From NCBI GenBank assembly GCA_963740215.1, contig CAVUDJ010000005.1, positions 310,001 to 374,000 on the forward strand: a stretch of DNA of 64,000 bases, in the 5' to 3' direction. Numbering within the stretch: position 1 is the stretch's first letter; the number at the start of each line of letters is the position of its first letter. Under the pieces are notes generated by a model. That model was not told the DNA's origin. It saw nothing but the letters and a program-made list of their open reading frames with translations, and did no database searches. Source of the DNA: CAVVAL01 sp963740215. GTDB taxonomy: Bacteria; Actinomycetota; Actinomycetes; Mycobacteriales; Cryptosporangiaceae. Shown piece after piece: positions 1-7,353 of this stretch. The position numbers were made by a program, and so were the translations under genes.

Positions 1-149
1 GCCGCAGGTCGGAAAGGATCGCTTCAAGGAACTTCCGCGGCAGGGACTGCCGGTCGGCGAGCGACCTGGGCGGTCGCGGATTCGGTCTCGTCCGCCGCGA
101 GCGCGAGCAGGGCCCGCACCGCGTAGTCGGCCCGTGCCGAGATCTGCAT
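1..149 (-). CDS. Rrf2-family transcriptional regulator, N-terminal part, frameshifted
   Basis: The minus strand starts with MQISARADYAVRALLALAAD, the typical beginning of an Rrf2 winged-helix regulator, at an ATG at 149. The frame then changes near bases 60-70. The second frame carries DRQSLPRKFLEAILSDLR, the conserved recognition-helix region of the same family. The gene runs off the left edge, so the cysteine cluster seen in Fe-S members cannot be checked. It lies 48 bp downstream of, and on the same strand as, a sulfonate-type ABC operon. Rrf2 proteins such as CymR control sulfur genes, so a regulatory link to the operon is a fair inference. The single frameshift is probably a sequence error. 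Confidence 0.75.
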
Positions 150-196
150 CCCTCCATGATGCCGCCCCACGCGCCGCCCCGTTCACACAGCCACCC

Positions 197-1054
197 TCAG
201 ATAAGGCCCCAGCGGCGCCGGATCCGGTTGTTCGCGAGTTGAAGAGGGCGTCGACGATGATCCCGATGATCAGAATGACGATCATGTGCGAGATGAGCCC
301 GGGGTAGTCGGTGTTCTCGCGGGCGTGCTGGAGGTTCGACCCGATCGCGGGCGCGCCCGGGATCACGACCAGCAGCTCACCGGCCATCAGGCTCCGCCAC
401 GCGAACGCCCAGCCCTGCTTGAGCCCGGCCACGATCGCCGGCAGCGACGCGGGGCCGATCACGTACCGGTAGAGCGAGAGGCCGCGCGCGCCGAGGTTGC
501 GGCCGGCGCGCACGAGCACCGGCGGGACGAAGTCGACGCCGCTGATCACGCCGTTCGCGATGGAGGGCGCGGCGCCGAGCACGACCACGAAGAAGATCGC
601 CTGCTCGCTGAGCTGGAACAGCACGATCGCGAGCGGGAACCAGGCGATCGACGGCATCGTCTGCAGGCCGGTGATGAACGATCCGAGCGCGGTGCGCAGG
701 ATCCGGGACCGCGACACCGCGACGCCGAGCAACAGGCCGAGCATCATGGCGAACGCGAACCCGGTGATCGCGCGCCGGGCGGTGGTGGCAACGGCCTCCC
801 AGAACTCGCCCTTCTGGACCAGCTGCGCGAGGTCCTCGAAGACGGTGACCGGGCCGGGCAGGATCCACTCGTCCTTCCACCCGGACAGGACGACGAGCTC
901 CCACACGACCAGCGCGAGACCCACCGCGGCGAGCTTCGGCCAGGCGGCGGACCACAGCTTCGAGGCGCGGGTCTCGCACCCGCTCGCCGCCGAGGTCGAG
1001 GGCGTCGAGGCCCGCGATCTCCTCGGCGGTCTTGGCGACGGTGTTAGTGGCCAT
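197..1054 (-). CDS. ssuC: ABC transporter permease, SsuC/TauC type, two frameshifts
   Basis: Inner-membrane permease of a nitrate/sulfonate/taurine-class importer. Past the N-terminal MATNTVAKTAEEIAGLDALD, the hydrophobic BPD_transp_1 core is read in another frame from about base 975: TMPSIAWFPLAIVLF matches the family core, and an EAA-type loop follows with LPAIVAGLKQGWAFAWRSL. A second shift near 236-241 restores the usual C-terminus LANNRIRRRWGLI before the stop at 197. Apparent length is about 285 residues, normal for the family. The start ATG at 1054 overlaps the upstream ATPase gene by 11 bp, so the two are probably translationally coupled. The substrate is not shown by the sequence. 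The gene symbol reflects family only. Confidence 0.85.
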
Positions 1055-1820
1055 GCCGCCGCACCTCTTCCTTGAGCCGGTCGGTGACCCTGGCCGCCAG
1101 CGATGCGATCTCGGGGGAGTCGATCCGGCGCGGCCGGTCCAGGTCCACTTCGAACTCCGCGACCGGACGGCCCGGACGGCTGGAGAGCAGGACGATCCGG
1201 TCGCCGAGCCGAGCTGCCTCGCGCACGTTGTGGGTGACGAAGATGATCGTGAGCCGGCGCTCGGTCCAGATCCGCTCCAGCTCGTCGTGGAGGAGGTCGC
1301 GGGTCATCGCGTCGAGCGCGCCGAACGGCTCGTCCATCAGCAGGATCGGGCTGTCCATGGCGAGCGTGCGGGCGAGCGCCACCCGCTGGCGCATGCCGCC
1401 GGACAGCTCGTGCGGTTGCCGGTCGGCGAAGTCGGCGAGGTGGACGACCGACAGCAGTTCACGGGCGCGTGCCCGCCGCTCGGACCGGCCGACGCCGCGG
1501 AGCTTGAGCGGCAGTTCGACGTTCGCGGCGACGCTGCGCCACGGGAACAGCGCCGGCTCCTGGAACATCAGTGCTGGCTCGTGACCGCCGGTGTCGATGG
1601 TGCCGGCGCTGGCGGAGTCGAGGCCGGAGACGATGTTGAGCAAGGTGCTCTTGCCGCAGCCGGACGCGCCGACCAGGCAGACGAACTCCCCCGGCTGGAC
1701 CGCCAGGCTGAGCCGGTCCAGCGCGAGCACGGCGGTCGGACCGCGGCCGTACGCCTTGGACACCTCGTTCAACGTGACGGCGGGCGCCAGCGTCGTCGTC
1801 ACGGCCTCGACTGTGGTCAT
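1044..1820 (-). CDS. ssuB: ABC transporter ATP-binding protein, SsuB/TauB type
   Basis: Intact 258-residue ATPase of the sulfonate/taurine/nitrate importer class. Visible motifs are Walker A GASGCGKST, a Q-loop region with MFQEPALFPW, the signature LSGGMRQRVALART, Walker B ILLMDEPFGALD and the switch histidine in FVTHNVREA. The EPALFPW sequence after the Q-loop is characteristic of this class. I start it at the ATG at 1820, whose TGA-overlapping ATGA links it to the upstream substrate-binding gene. Longer in-frame readings upstream are non-homologous. It would energise the permease encoded just downstream. Confidence 0.93.
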   Translation of the reverse strand: MTTVEAVTTTLAPAVTLNEVSKAYGRGPTAVLALDRLSLAVQPGEFVCLVGASGCGKSTLLNIVSGLDSASAGTIDTGGHEPALMFQEPALFPWRSVAANVELPLKLRGVGRSERRARARELLSVVHLADFADRQPHELSGGMRQRVALARTLAMDSPILLMDEPFGALDAMTRDLLHDELERIWTERRLTIIFVTHNVREAARLGDRIVLLSSRPGRPVAEFEVDLDRPRRIDSPEIASLAARVTDRLKEEVRRHGH

Positions 1821-2849
1821 GGTCCGCTCACCTGCTCCTGGCTCGTGTCCTTGAGCACCTCGTTCAGCAGCTTGAGGTCGTAGATGCCCTCCAGGTCGTC
1901 GACCGGGTCGAGCAGCTCCACCGCCTGCGCGTGCTTGGCGCCTTCGAGCAACGACGACGCGATCGGGTCGTTGGTGAAGAGGAGGGTCTTCCAGCCGCCC
2001 TCGACGATCTCGATCTTCAGCGGCTTGCTGGTGATCTTGCCGACGCCCTCGGCCACGGTCTTCTGCGCGGCCGCCGGGTCGGCGTTCACCGTCTCGGTCG
2101 CCTCGACGTGGCCGGCGAGGAACTTCTTCACGACGTCCGGGTGCTCCTTCAGGAACTTCGTCCGGACGACGACGTGCGTGGTGACGAACTTCTTGTCCGG
2201 CCACAGGTCACGCTCGTCGACGAGCACCTTGCCGCCGGCCTCCTGGAGCCGGTACGCCCAGGGCTCCGGGACCCACGCGCCGTCGATGGCGCCGCTGGTG
2301 AACGTCTCCAGACGTCTGTGCGTTCTCCTGCGGGACGATCGCGACGTCGCCGCCGCCGTCCTTGTCGGTCTTGAGGCCCTTCTCCTTGAGGTAGTACCGC
2401 AGCGCGATGTCCTGGGTGTTGCCGAGCTGCGGCGTGGCGACCTTCTTGCCCTTGAGCTGCTCGACGCTGGTGATGCCCGGCTTGACGACGAGCGCGGCGC
2501 CGTTGGCGGCCGAGCCCGCGATCACGCGTACCGCCTGGCCCTTCGACTTCGCGTACGCGTTGGTGGCAGGGCCGGGGCCGATGTAGGTGATGTCGATGGC
2601 GTCGGAGAACAGCGCCTCGACGGCGGCCGGGCCGGCGTTGAACGTCTTGGTGCTGAGCTTGACGTCGCTGCCGAGTGCCTTGGCGAAGATGCCCTGGTCC
2701 ACGCCGACGATCGCCTGCGCGTGCGTGACGTTCGGGAAGTAGCCGAGCCGCAGCTCGACCGGCCCACCGGAGCCCGCGTCGTCACCACAACCGCCGGCCG
2801 TGACGGCTACGGCGAACAACGCAGCTACGGCCAGTGCGCGGGCTCTCAT
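1817..2849 (-). CDS. ssuA: ABC substrate-binding lipoprotein, SsuA/TauA type, one frameshift
   Basis: Secreted solute-binding protein of the NMT1/sulfonate family. It starts at ATG 2849 after GGAGAAGGAG. The signal peptide MRARALAVAALFAVAVTAGG ends at a cysteine followed by GDD, so a lipid anchor is likely. The mature part has LRLGYFPNVTHAQAIVG, NAGPAAVEALFSDAIDI and GSAANGAALV, all typical of aliphatic-sulfonate/taurine binders. One extra base near 2311 breaks the frame after IVPQENAQT. The next frame continues LETFTSGAIDGAWVPEPWA to a normal C-terminus. It is the first gene of the operon, and an inverted repeat sits 29 bp upstream. The ligand could also be another small anion or amine. Confidence 0.87.
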
Positions 2850-2877
2850 GGAGGCTCCTTCTCCTAGGTCACCGGTA

Positions 2878-2909
2878 ATTCCTCTCGAATAGATAGAGAT
2901 TGAAGGAAT
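2878..2909. promoter_or_regulatory. AT-rich inverted repeat upstream of the ABC importer operon
   Basis: The arms ATTCCT and AGGAAT are perfect complements 20 bases apart, with further partial symmetry (CTCT...AGAG) inside. The site is markedly AT-richer than its surroundings and lies 29 bp upstream of the binding-protein start. An ATTCC...GGAAT layout resembles sites of CymR-like Rrf2 repressors. Binding by the Rrf2 protein at 1-149 is inferred only. Confidence 0.45.
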
Positions 2910-2963
2910 GGCCTGGCGCAGGTCAAGGCACTGCCCACAGAACGAGACGAAAGTACGACTCTG

Positions 2964-2977
2964 GTGACGTACGTCAC
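2964..2977. promoter_or_regulatory. Perfect 14-bp palindrome upstream of the ATP-grasp gene
   Basis: GTGACGTACGTCAC is a perfect palindrome ending 17 bp before the ATG at 2995. Its position over the likely promoter or leader suggests an operator for a dimeric regulator. No obvious partner regulator is adjacent. Confidence 0.45.
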
Positions 2978-2994
2978 GGGCGCATTCTGGACAC

Positions 2995-4470
2995 ATGGAA
3001 CCCAATGTGGCATTCGCGCGGATACAGCAGGGGCTTGCCGCAGCCTGGCGGGCGGACCTGCCCGACTCGGTGACGCCGCACCTGGTCGTGGCGCTGCCGT
3101 CGTTGAGCATCGACCCCGTGGTGCTCTCGCACTACGCGCCGCGGATCCCGGCGCTCGAGCAGCGATACCTGATCGCGATCCTGCTGCTGCGCAACCCCGC
3201 GTGCCGGGTGGCGTTCGTGTCGTGCAGCCCCGTGCCGGACTACCTCGTGCGGTACTACGCGTCACTGATGCCGCAGCTCGGCCTCCGCGACGTGCGGCGC
3301 CGACTCACGCTGATCTCGCTCGACGATCCGTCGTCGCAGCCGCTCGCGGAGAAGCTGCTGGCGCGACCGGACGTACTGGCGCAGCTGCGGACACTGGCCG
3401 GCGACGACGTCGTGATGATCGAGCCCTGGAACGTGACGGAGGCCGAGCAGCAGGTGGCGATCCAGCTCGGCATGCCGATCTACGGGCCGCACCCGAGCCA
3501 CTGGCGCTTCGGAAGCAAGAGCGGCGCGCGGCAGGTGTTCCTGGAAGAGGGCGTGCCGTGCCCGGCCGGCGTCGAGGGCATCCATACCCCGGCGGACGTC
3601 GTGGACGCGGTGATCCACCTGCGCAAACTCGACCCTGGACTGCAGGCAGTGGTGATCAAGCTCGACAACAGCGCCGCCGGCGACGGCAACGCGATCATCG
3701 ACCTGCGCGGCATGGCGACGCCCGGCTCGGCCGACGAGTGGAGGGCGCTGGAGCGCAAGCTGTTCGCGCTGCCCGGCTGGTACGTGCAGTCGCTCGGCAC
3801 CGGCGGCGGCATCGTCGAGACGTGGATCGAGTCGAGCGACTTCCGCAGCCCGAGCGCGCAGCTGACGATCACGCCCACCGGCGAGGTCGTCGTGCTCTCG
3901 ACGCACGACCAGATCCTCGGCGGCCACTCCAGCCAGGTCTACCTGGGCTGCCGGTTCCCCGCCGACGCCCAGTACGCGGTGCAGATCGGCGAGCACGGTG
4001 CGGCGGTCGGGCGGCGGCTGGCGCGGGAAGGCGTGATCGGACGGTTCGGCGTGGACTTCGCGACCGTACGGGACGCGTCCGGCGCATGGCGCTCGTTCGC
4101 GCTGGAGATCAACCTCCGCAAGGGCGGCACGACCCACCCATTCGCGACCGTGCGCGCCCTCGCGCAGGGCAGGTACGACGCCGCGCGGGGGACCTTCACG
4201 GCGCTCGACGGCCGGCCGCGGTACTACGTCGCGACGGACAACCTGCTCGACTCGGCCTGGCGGACGATCGATCCGCGTGACGTGGTGGCACGGGTCCGGG
4301 CCGCCGGACTGGCGTACGACGCCGGCCACGGCACCGGCGTGGTGCTGCACATGCTCGAATGCATACCGATCGACGGCCGGTTCGGGCTCACCGCCATCGG
4401 CTGCTCGCGCGAGCAGGCCGAGTCGCTGTATGCCGCGGTTCCGGCCGCGGTGGTGCCGGGAGGCGGGTGA
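2995..4470 (+). CDS. PGM1-like ATP-grasp peptide or amide ligase
   Basis: A 491-residue intact protein of the actinobacterial PGM1-related ATP-grasp family. The N-terminal 160 residues form a preATP-grasp domain. The central part holds VVIKLDNSAAGDGNAI, an ATP-grasp lysine plus glycine-rich loop. The C-terminus has FGVDFATV followed by ALEINLRKGGTTHPF, where E and N are the expected Mg-binding residues and the KGGTTHPF signature marks the PGM1 C-terminal domain. In pheganomycin biosynthesis PGM1 joins a non-protein amino acid to a ribosomal peptide. The substrate here is unknown. The gene stands alone, divergent from the ABC importer and tail-to-tail (21 bp) with a small secreted protein. Confidence 0.85.
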   Translation: MEPNVAFARIQQGLAAAWRADLPDSVTPHLVVALPSLSIDPVVLSHYAPRIPALEQRYLIAILLLRNPACRVAFVSCSPVPDYLVRYYASLMPQLGLRDVRRRLTLISLDDPSSQPLAEKLLARPDVLAQLRTLAGDDVVMIEPWNVTEAEQQVAIQLGMPIYGPHPSHWRFGSKSGARQVFLEEGVPCPAGVEGIHTPADVVDAVIHLRKLDPGLQAVVIKLDNSAAGDGNAIIDLRGMATPGSADEWRALERKLFALPGWYVQSLGTGGGIVETWIESSDFRSPSAQLTITPTGEVVVLSTHDQILGGHSSQVYLGCRFPADAQYAVQIGEHGAAVGRRLAREGVIGRFGVDFATVRDASGAWRSFALEINLRKGGTTHPFATVRALAQGRYDAARGTFTALDGRPRYYVATDNLLDSAWRTIDPRDVVARVRAAGLAYDAGHGTGVVLHMLECIPIDGRFGLTAIGCSREQAESLYAAVPAAVVPGGG

Positions 4471-4491
4471 CCGCCTCCCGGCCGGTGACCC

Positions 4492-4806
4492 TTAGTGGTA
4501 CGTGTAGAGACTCCACGGCAGCCCGGGGTACGCGTAGTCCAGACCGCAGTTGTACGAGCGCGCCGCCCCGGAGCTCACCCAGCTCCGGCCGTACGTGTCG
4601 CACGTCGAGAGGTAAAGGAACGAGCCGCGGTAGACGCGGGCCAGCGGCGCGACATCCGCCGCCTTCCCTACCTCCGAGATCGTGGAAACCGTGGCAGCCG
4701 TGTTGGTTGCCTCCGCCGCCTGCGCGGGTGCGGCGGCGGCGAGGAAACCTCCAGCGATGGCAGCGGCGGCGAGAACTCCCGCCACCCTGTGCCCGAATGT
4801 GCTCAA
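4492..4806 (-). CDS. Small secreted protein, unknown function
   Basis: A 104-residue protein. I choose the TTG at 4806 because GGAGGG lies 3 bp upstream. The first 35 residues form a Sec signal peptide (FGHRVAGVLAAAAIAGGFLA, then APAQA as a probable cleavage site). The mature part is about 70 residues with two cysteines (STCDTYG and YNCGLDY), probably one disulfide, and ends in an aromatic stretch LPWSLYTYH. I do not recognise the family. It converges on the ATP-grasp gene with 21 bp between stops. Confidence 0.7.
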   Translation of the reverse strand: MSTFGHRVAGVLAAAAIAGGFLAAAAPAQAAEATNTAATVSTISEVGKAADVAPLARVYRGSFLYLSTCDTYGRSWVSSGAARSYNCGLDYAYPGLPWSLYTYH

Positions 4807-4934
4807 GTGCCCTCCAAGTGTGCGTGGACACGCGTGCCGGTCCAGCGCCGACCCGCGCGGTCTTACGCGGTCAATGCTGGCCACCGTGAGCACCGGGCAG
4901 ATGCGGGCGAATCACCCACAAACTTCCGTTGCAT

Positions 4935-4951
4935 ATCCCTCTTAGAGGGAT
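4935..4951. promoter_or_regulatory. Perfect 8-bp-arm inverted repeat, ATCCCTCT-T-AGAGGGAT
   Basis: A 17-base perfect inverted repeat in the 235-bp gap between the multicopper oxidase stop and the small secreted gene start. A second small repeat, GGGTG-AAG-CACCC, follows directly. It could be an operator for the secreted gene or a weak terminator after the oxidase. There is no T-run. Confidence 0.35.
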
Positions 4952-5041
4952 CAATGGGGGTGAAGCACCCAACTTTCGGTAAACGCGCAGGTACCGTCCG
5001 TACTCAAGCGCGCTGAGCGGGAGGGCGACGACAGCCGACGC

Positions 5042-6508
5042 TCACCTGGTCTGGAAGGCGGACATCATCATCGAGTCCTCGTGTTCGAGGTTGTGGCAGT
5101 GCACGAGATACCGGCCGGCGTAGTCGGTGAACTGCACCGCGATGTCTACGTGCTCGGCAGGCCGCACGTCGACGGTGTCCTTCCAACCCGCATCGTGCGG
5201 GCCCGGCTCGTGGCCACCACGACCGATCACCTGGAAGGGGTCCAGGTGGATGTGCACCGGGTGGTGCAGGTCGCTGTGGAACCGCCAGACCTCCACCTCG
5301 CCGAGCGGCACGGTCGCGTCCACGCGTTCGGGGTCGAACGGCTTGCCGTTGATCACCCAGCCGGCCCGGCCATGCACGTCGCCACGGGTCAGCCGCCAGT
5401 GGCGCACGCGGGCGCCGGTGGAGGCCAGCGGTTCGACCTCGGACAGCCGCGACGGCACCCGGCTGTCGTCGCCGGCCCGCCGAGCCACGACGAACTGCAG
5501 CACCCCGTCGATCCCGAGCCGGTTCCGCAACGTGACCCGCGAGCCGACGGGATACCGCGAGAAGTCGACGACCAGGTCGAACCGCTCGCCCGGTGCCACG
5601 CCGAGTCGCTGGTGCGTCACCGGTGCGGCGAGCAGCCCGCCGTCCGAGCCGATCTGGACCAGATCTCCCCCGGGATCGAGCGCCAGCTCCAGCCGCCGGG
5701 CGCCGCACGCGTTGAGCACGCGCAGCCGGTAACGGGCGGCGTCCACCTCCAGCACGGGCCACGGCGCACCGTTGACGAGGATCACGTCCCCCAGCACGCC
5801 CTCGATGTGTGAGTCTGCGACGCCGTGGTGCCCGTAGTGGTTGTGCCCCACCGGGTACCGGAACGAACCGTCCTCGGCAAAGGCGCGGTCCGTGATGACG
5901 AGCGGGATGTCCCGTTCGCCGCGCGGCAGCGGCAGCGCGTCGTCCTCGTCGTCGGTCACGACGTGCATCCCGAACATGCCCCGGTACACCTGCCAGGAGG
6001 TCAGGTCCATGGTGTGGTCGTGGTACCAGAGCGTGGCCGCGCGCTGCCGCATCGGGTACACGTACTCGCGCGACTCGCCGGGCCGAACGCGGTCGGTCGG
6101 GTACCCGTCGCTCGCGGCCGGCGTGTGCCCGCCATGGAGGTGGACGGCGGTCGGCACGGGCAGCGCGTTCCGGTGGCGTACCACGGCGCGGCGGCCACTC
6201 CGGGTACGCAATGGCGGCCCCGGGAAAGTCCCGCCGTAACTCAGCACCTCGGTACGCACGCCGGGGATCAACTCGACCTGCGCCACCCGCTGCTCAAGGA
6301 CGAAGTAGTCGGTCGTGGCGTCGCGGCTCACCGGCTCCAGCGCGGTCGGGATCGGCAGCGGCACCGCGAACTTGTCGGGCAACGGCAGCCTGCTCCGCAC
6401 CGCCTGGCCCGTCATCCCAGGGCTGATACCCAGCCCGCACCCGGCGAGCCCCAGCGTCCCGGCGGCGCCGAGCGTGCCGCGGAGAAGTTCACGCCTGCTG
6501 ATACTCAT
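5042..6508 (-). CDS. Tat-exported multicopper oxidase (CotA/bilirubin-oxidase type)
   Basis: A 488-residue extracytoplasmic copper oxidase. The N-terminus MSISRRELLRG is a twin-arginine signal, and LAGCG at about residues 21-25 gives a possible lipobox. Copper ligands are visible as HLHGGH (123-128), WYHDH (161-165), HPVHIH (from 416) and a C-terminal HCHNLEHEDSM (from 470), whose cysteine and methionine fit a type-1 site. Such enzymes oxidise phenols, bilirubin-like compounds or metal ions and reduce oxygen to water. The start overlaps the upstream membrane-protein gene by 20 bp, so they form an operon. Confidence 0.93.
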   Translation of the reverse strand: MSISRRELLRGTLGAAGTLGLAGCGLGISPGMTGQAVRSRLPLPDKFAVPLPIPTALEPVSRDATTDYFVLEQRVAQVELIPGVRTEVLSYGGTFPGPPLRTRSGRRAVVRHRNALPVPTAVHLHGGHTPAASDGYPTDRVRPGESREYVYPMRQRAATLWYHDHTMDLTSWQVYRGMFGMHVVTDDEDDALPLPRGERDIPLVITDRAFAEDGSFRYPVGHNHYGHHGVADSHIEGVLGDVILVNGAPWPVLEVDAARYRLRVLNACGARRLELALDPGGDLVQIGSDGGLLAAPVTHQRLGVAPGERFDLVVDFSRYPVGSRVTLRNRLGIDGVLQFVVARRAGDDSRVPSRLSEVEPLASTGARVRHWRLTRGDVHGRAGWVINGKPFDPERVDATVPLGEVEVWRFHSDLHHPVHIHLDPFQVIGRGGHEPGPHDAGWKDTVDVRPAEHVDIAVQFTDYAGRYLVHCHNLEHEDSMMMSAFQTR

Positions 6509-6935
6509 CGTCCCGCTCCGTCGCCGCCTGGGTCAGCGCCTGCGTGGTCCTGGCCTTCTTGCGGGGTCGCGTGTAGCGGGCTCGCGCGGTGAACGACCAT
6601 GCCGCAAGCCCTATTGCGGCTAGCACGATCGTCACGCCGAGCGGGATGTGGAACGCGAGTTGCCGCTCATACCCGAACCCGACCTGGAAACCCTCGGCGA
6701 GGAAGAGCCCGAACAGCGCCAGCGCGGGCCATCCTCGGCCCCGCCCCACCAGCCAGTACGCCAGCGCGGCGAAGAACCCGACCACGCACGCGCCGTGCAG
6801 CACGAACGAGTTGACCTGGTGCATGGACAGCGCGTCGTACTGGCCGGAGAGGTAACTGCCGGCCAGCACCGGTTGCATCGCCACCGACGCGGCGTGCATC
6901 ACCAACACGACGCGCAGGATCCACAACGTCTTCAT
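6489..6935 (-). CDS. Four-helix integral membrane protein, unknown function
   Basis: 148 residues with four predicted membrane segments, starting at ATG 6935 after GAGGGGGAG. The first helix region reads WILRVVLVMHAASVAMQPVL, and later helices include HGACVVGFFAALAYWLV and IPLGVTIVLAAIGLAAWSF. The C-terminus is basic and cytoplasmic in character. The histidines in the first two helices could hold heme or copper, but no family signature is clear. Its 3' end overlaps the oxidase gene and it lies 13 bp after a small ABM/EthD-like gene. A role in electron transfer or copper supply to the oxidase is a guess from context. Confidence 0.75.
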   Translation of the reverse strand: MKTLWILRVVLVMHAASVAMQPVLAGSYLSGQYDALSMHQVNSFVLHGACVVGFFAALAYWLVGRGRGWPALALFGLFLAEGFQVGFGYERQLAFHIPLGVTIVLAAIGLAAWSFTARARYTRPRKKARTTQALTQAATERDDEYQQA

Positions 6936-6948
6936 GCGACTCTCCCCC

Positions 6949-7257
6949 TCAGCTCGGCGACGTGCTCGCATGGGCGACCGCGGTGACCTGGACGAGCGCC
7001 AGGATGTCGCCGACCGCACCGGCCCGCGCCGCGTGGCTCGCGCCGCTCGCGATGACCTCCTTGAAGTCGGCGGCGTGTTCCTCACTGTCGAACACGACGG
7101 TGGCGTGCCCCTTTCCGGTCTGGGAGTCGTGCATCCAGTAGCACGAGACGAAGCCGGGTCGGGCCTTGAGCAGCGGAAGCATCTCGTCGTGCACCGCGTG
7201 CTCCTGCACCTCGCGTTGGTTCTCGTCCAGGGACCAGATCCCGACGATCGCGTGCAT
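6949..7257 (-). CDS. Small ABM-fold (dimeric alpha-beta barrel) protein
   Basis: A 102-residue protein starting at ATG 7257 behind CCAGGAGGAGGTGG. The pattern LPLLKARPGFVSCYWMHDS followed by VVFDSEEHAADF matches antibiotic-biosynthesis-monooxygenase/EthD-type dimeric barrels, which bind small aromatic or heme-like substrates. It is first of a three-gene operon with the membrane protein and multicopper oxidase, so a shared oxidative role is plausible. Catalytic activity cannot be judged from sequence. Confidence 0.75.
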   Translation of the reverse strand: MHAIVGIWSLDENQREVQEHAVHDEMLPLLKARPGFVSCYWMHDSQTGKGHATVVFDSEEHAADFKEVIASGASHAARAGAVGDILALVQVTAVAHASTSPS

Positions 7258-7353
7258 CCGGCCCACCTCCTCCTGGCGCGCTCGGCGACGAACACCCACC
7301 ACGCTAGGAAGGGAGGGAGTGGCCGCCATCGGGGGAACCACTCAGTGCGGCAC

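Noticed and set aside
3262..4350. Minus-strand frame of about 360 codons opposite the ATP-grasp gene
   Set aside because: Arginine/histidine/aspartate-rich shadow of a well-supported gene, typical of third-codon GC bias.
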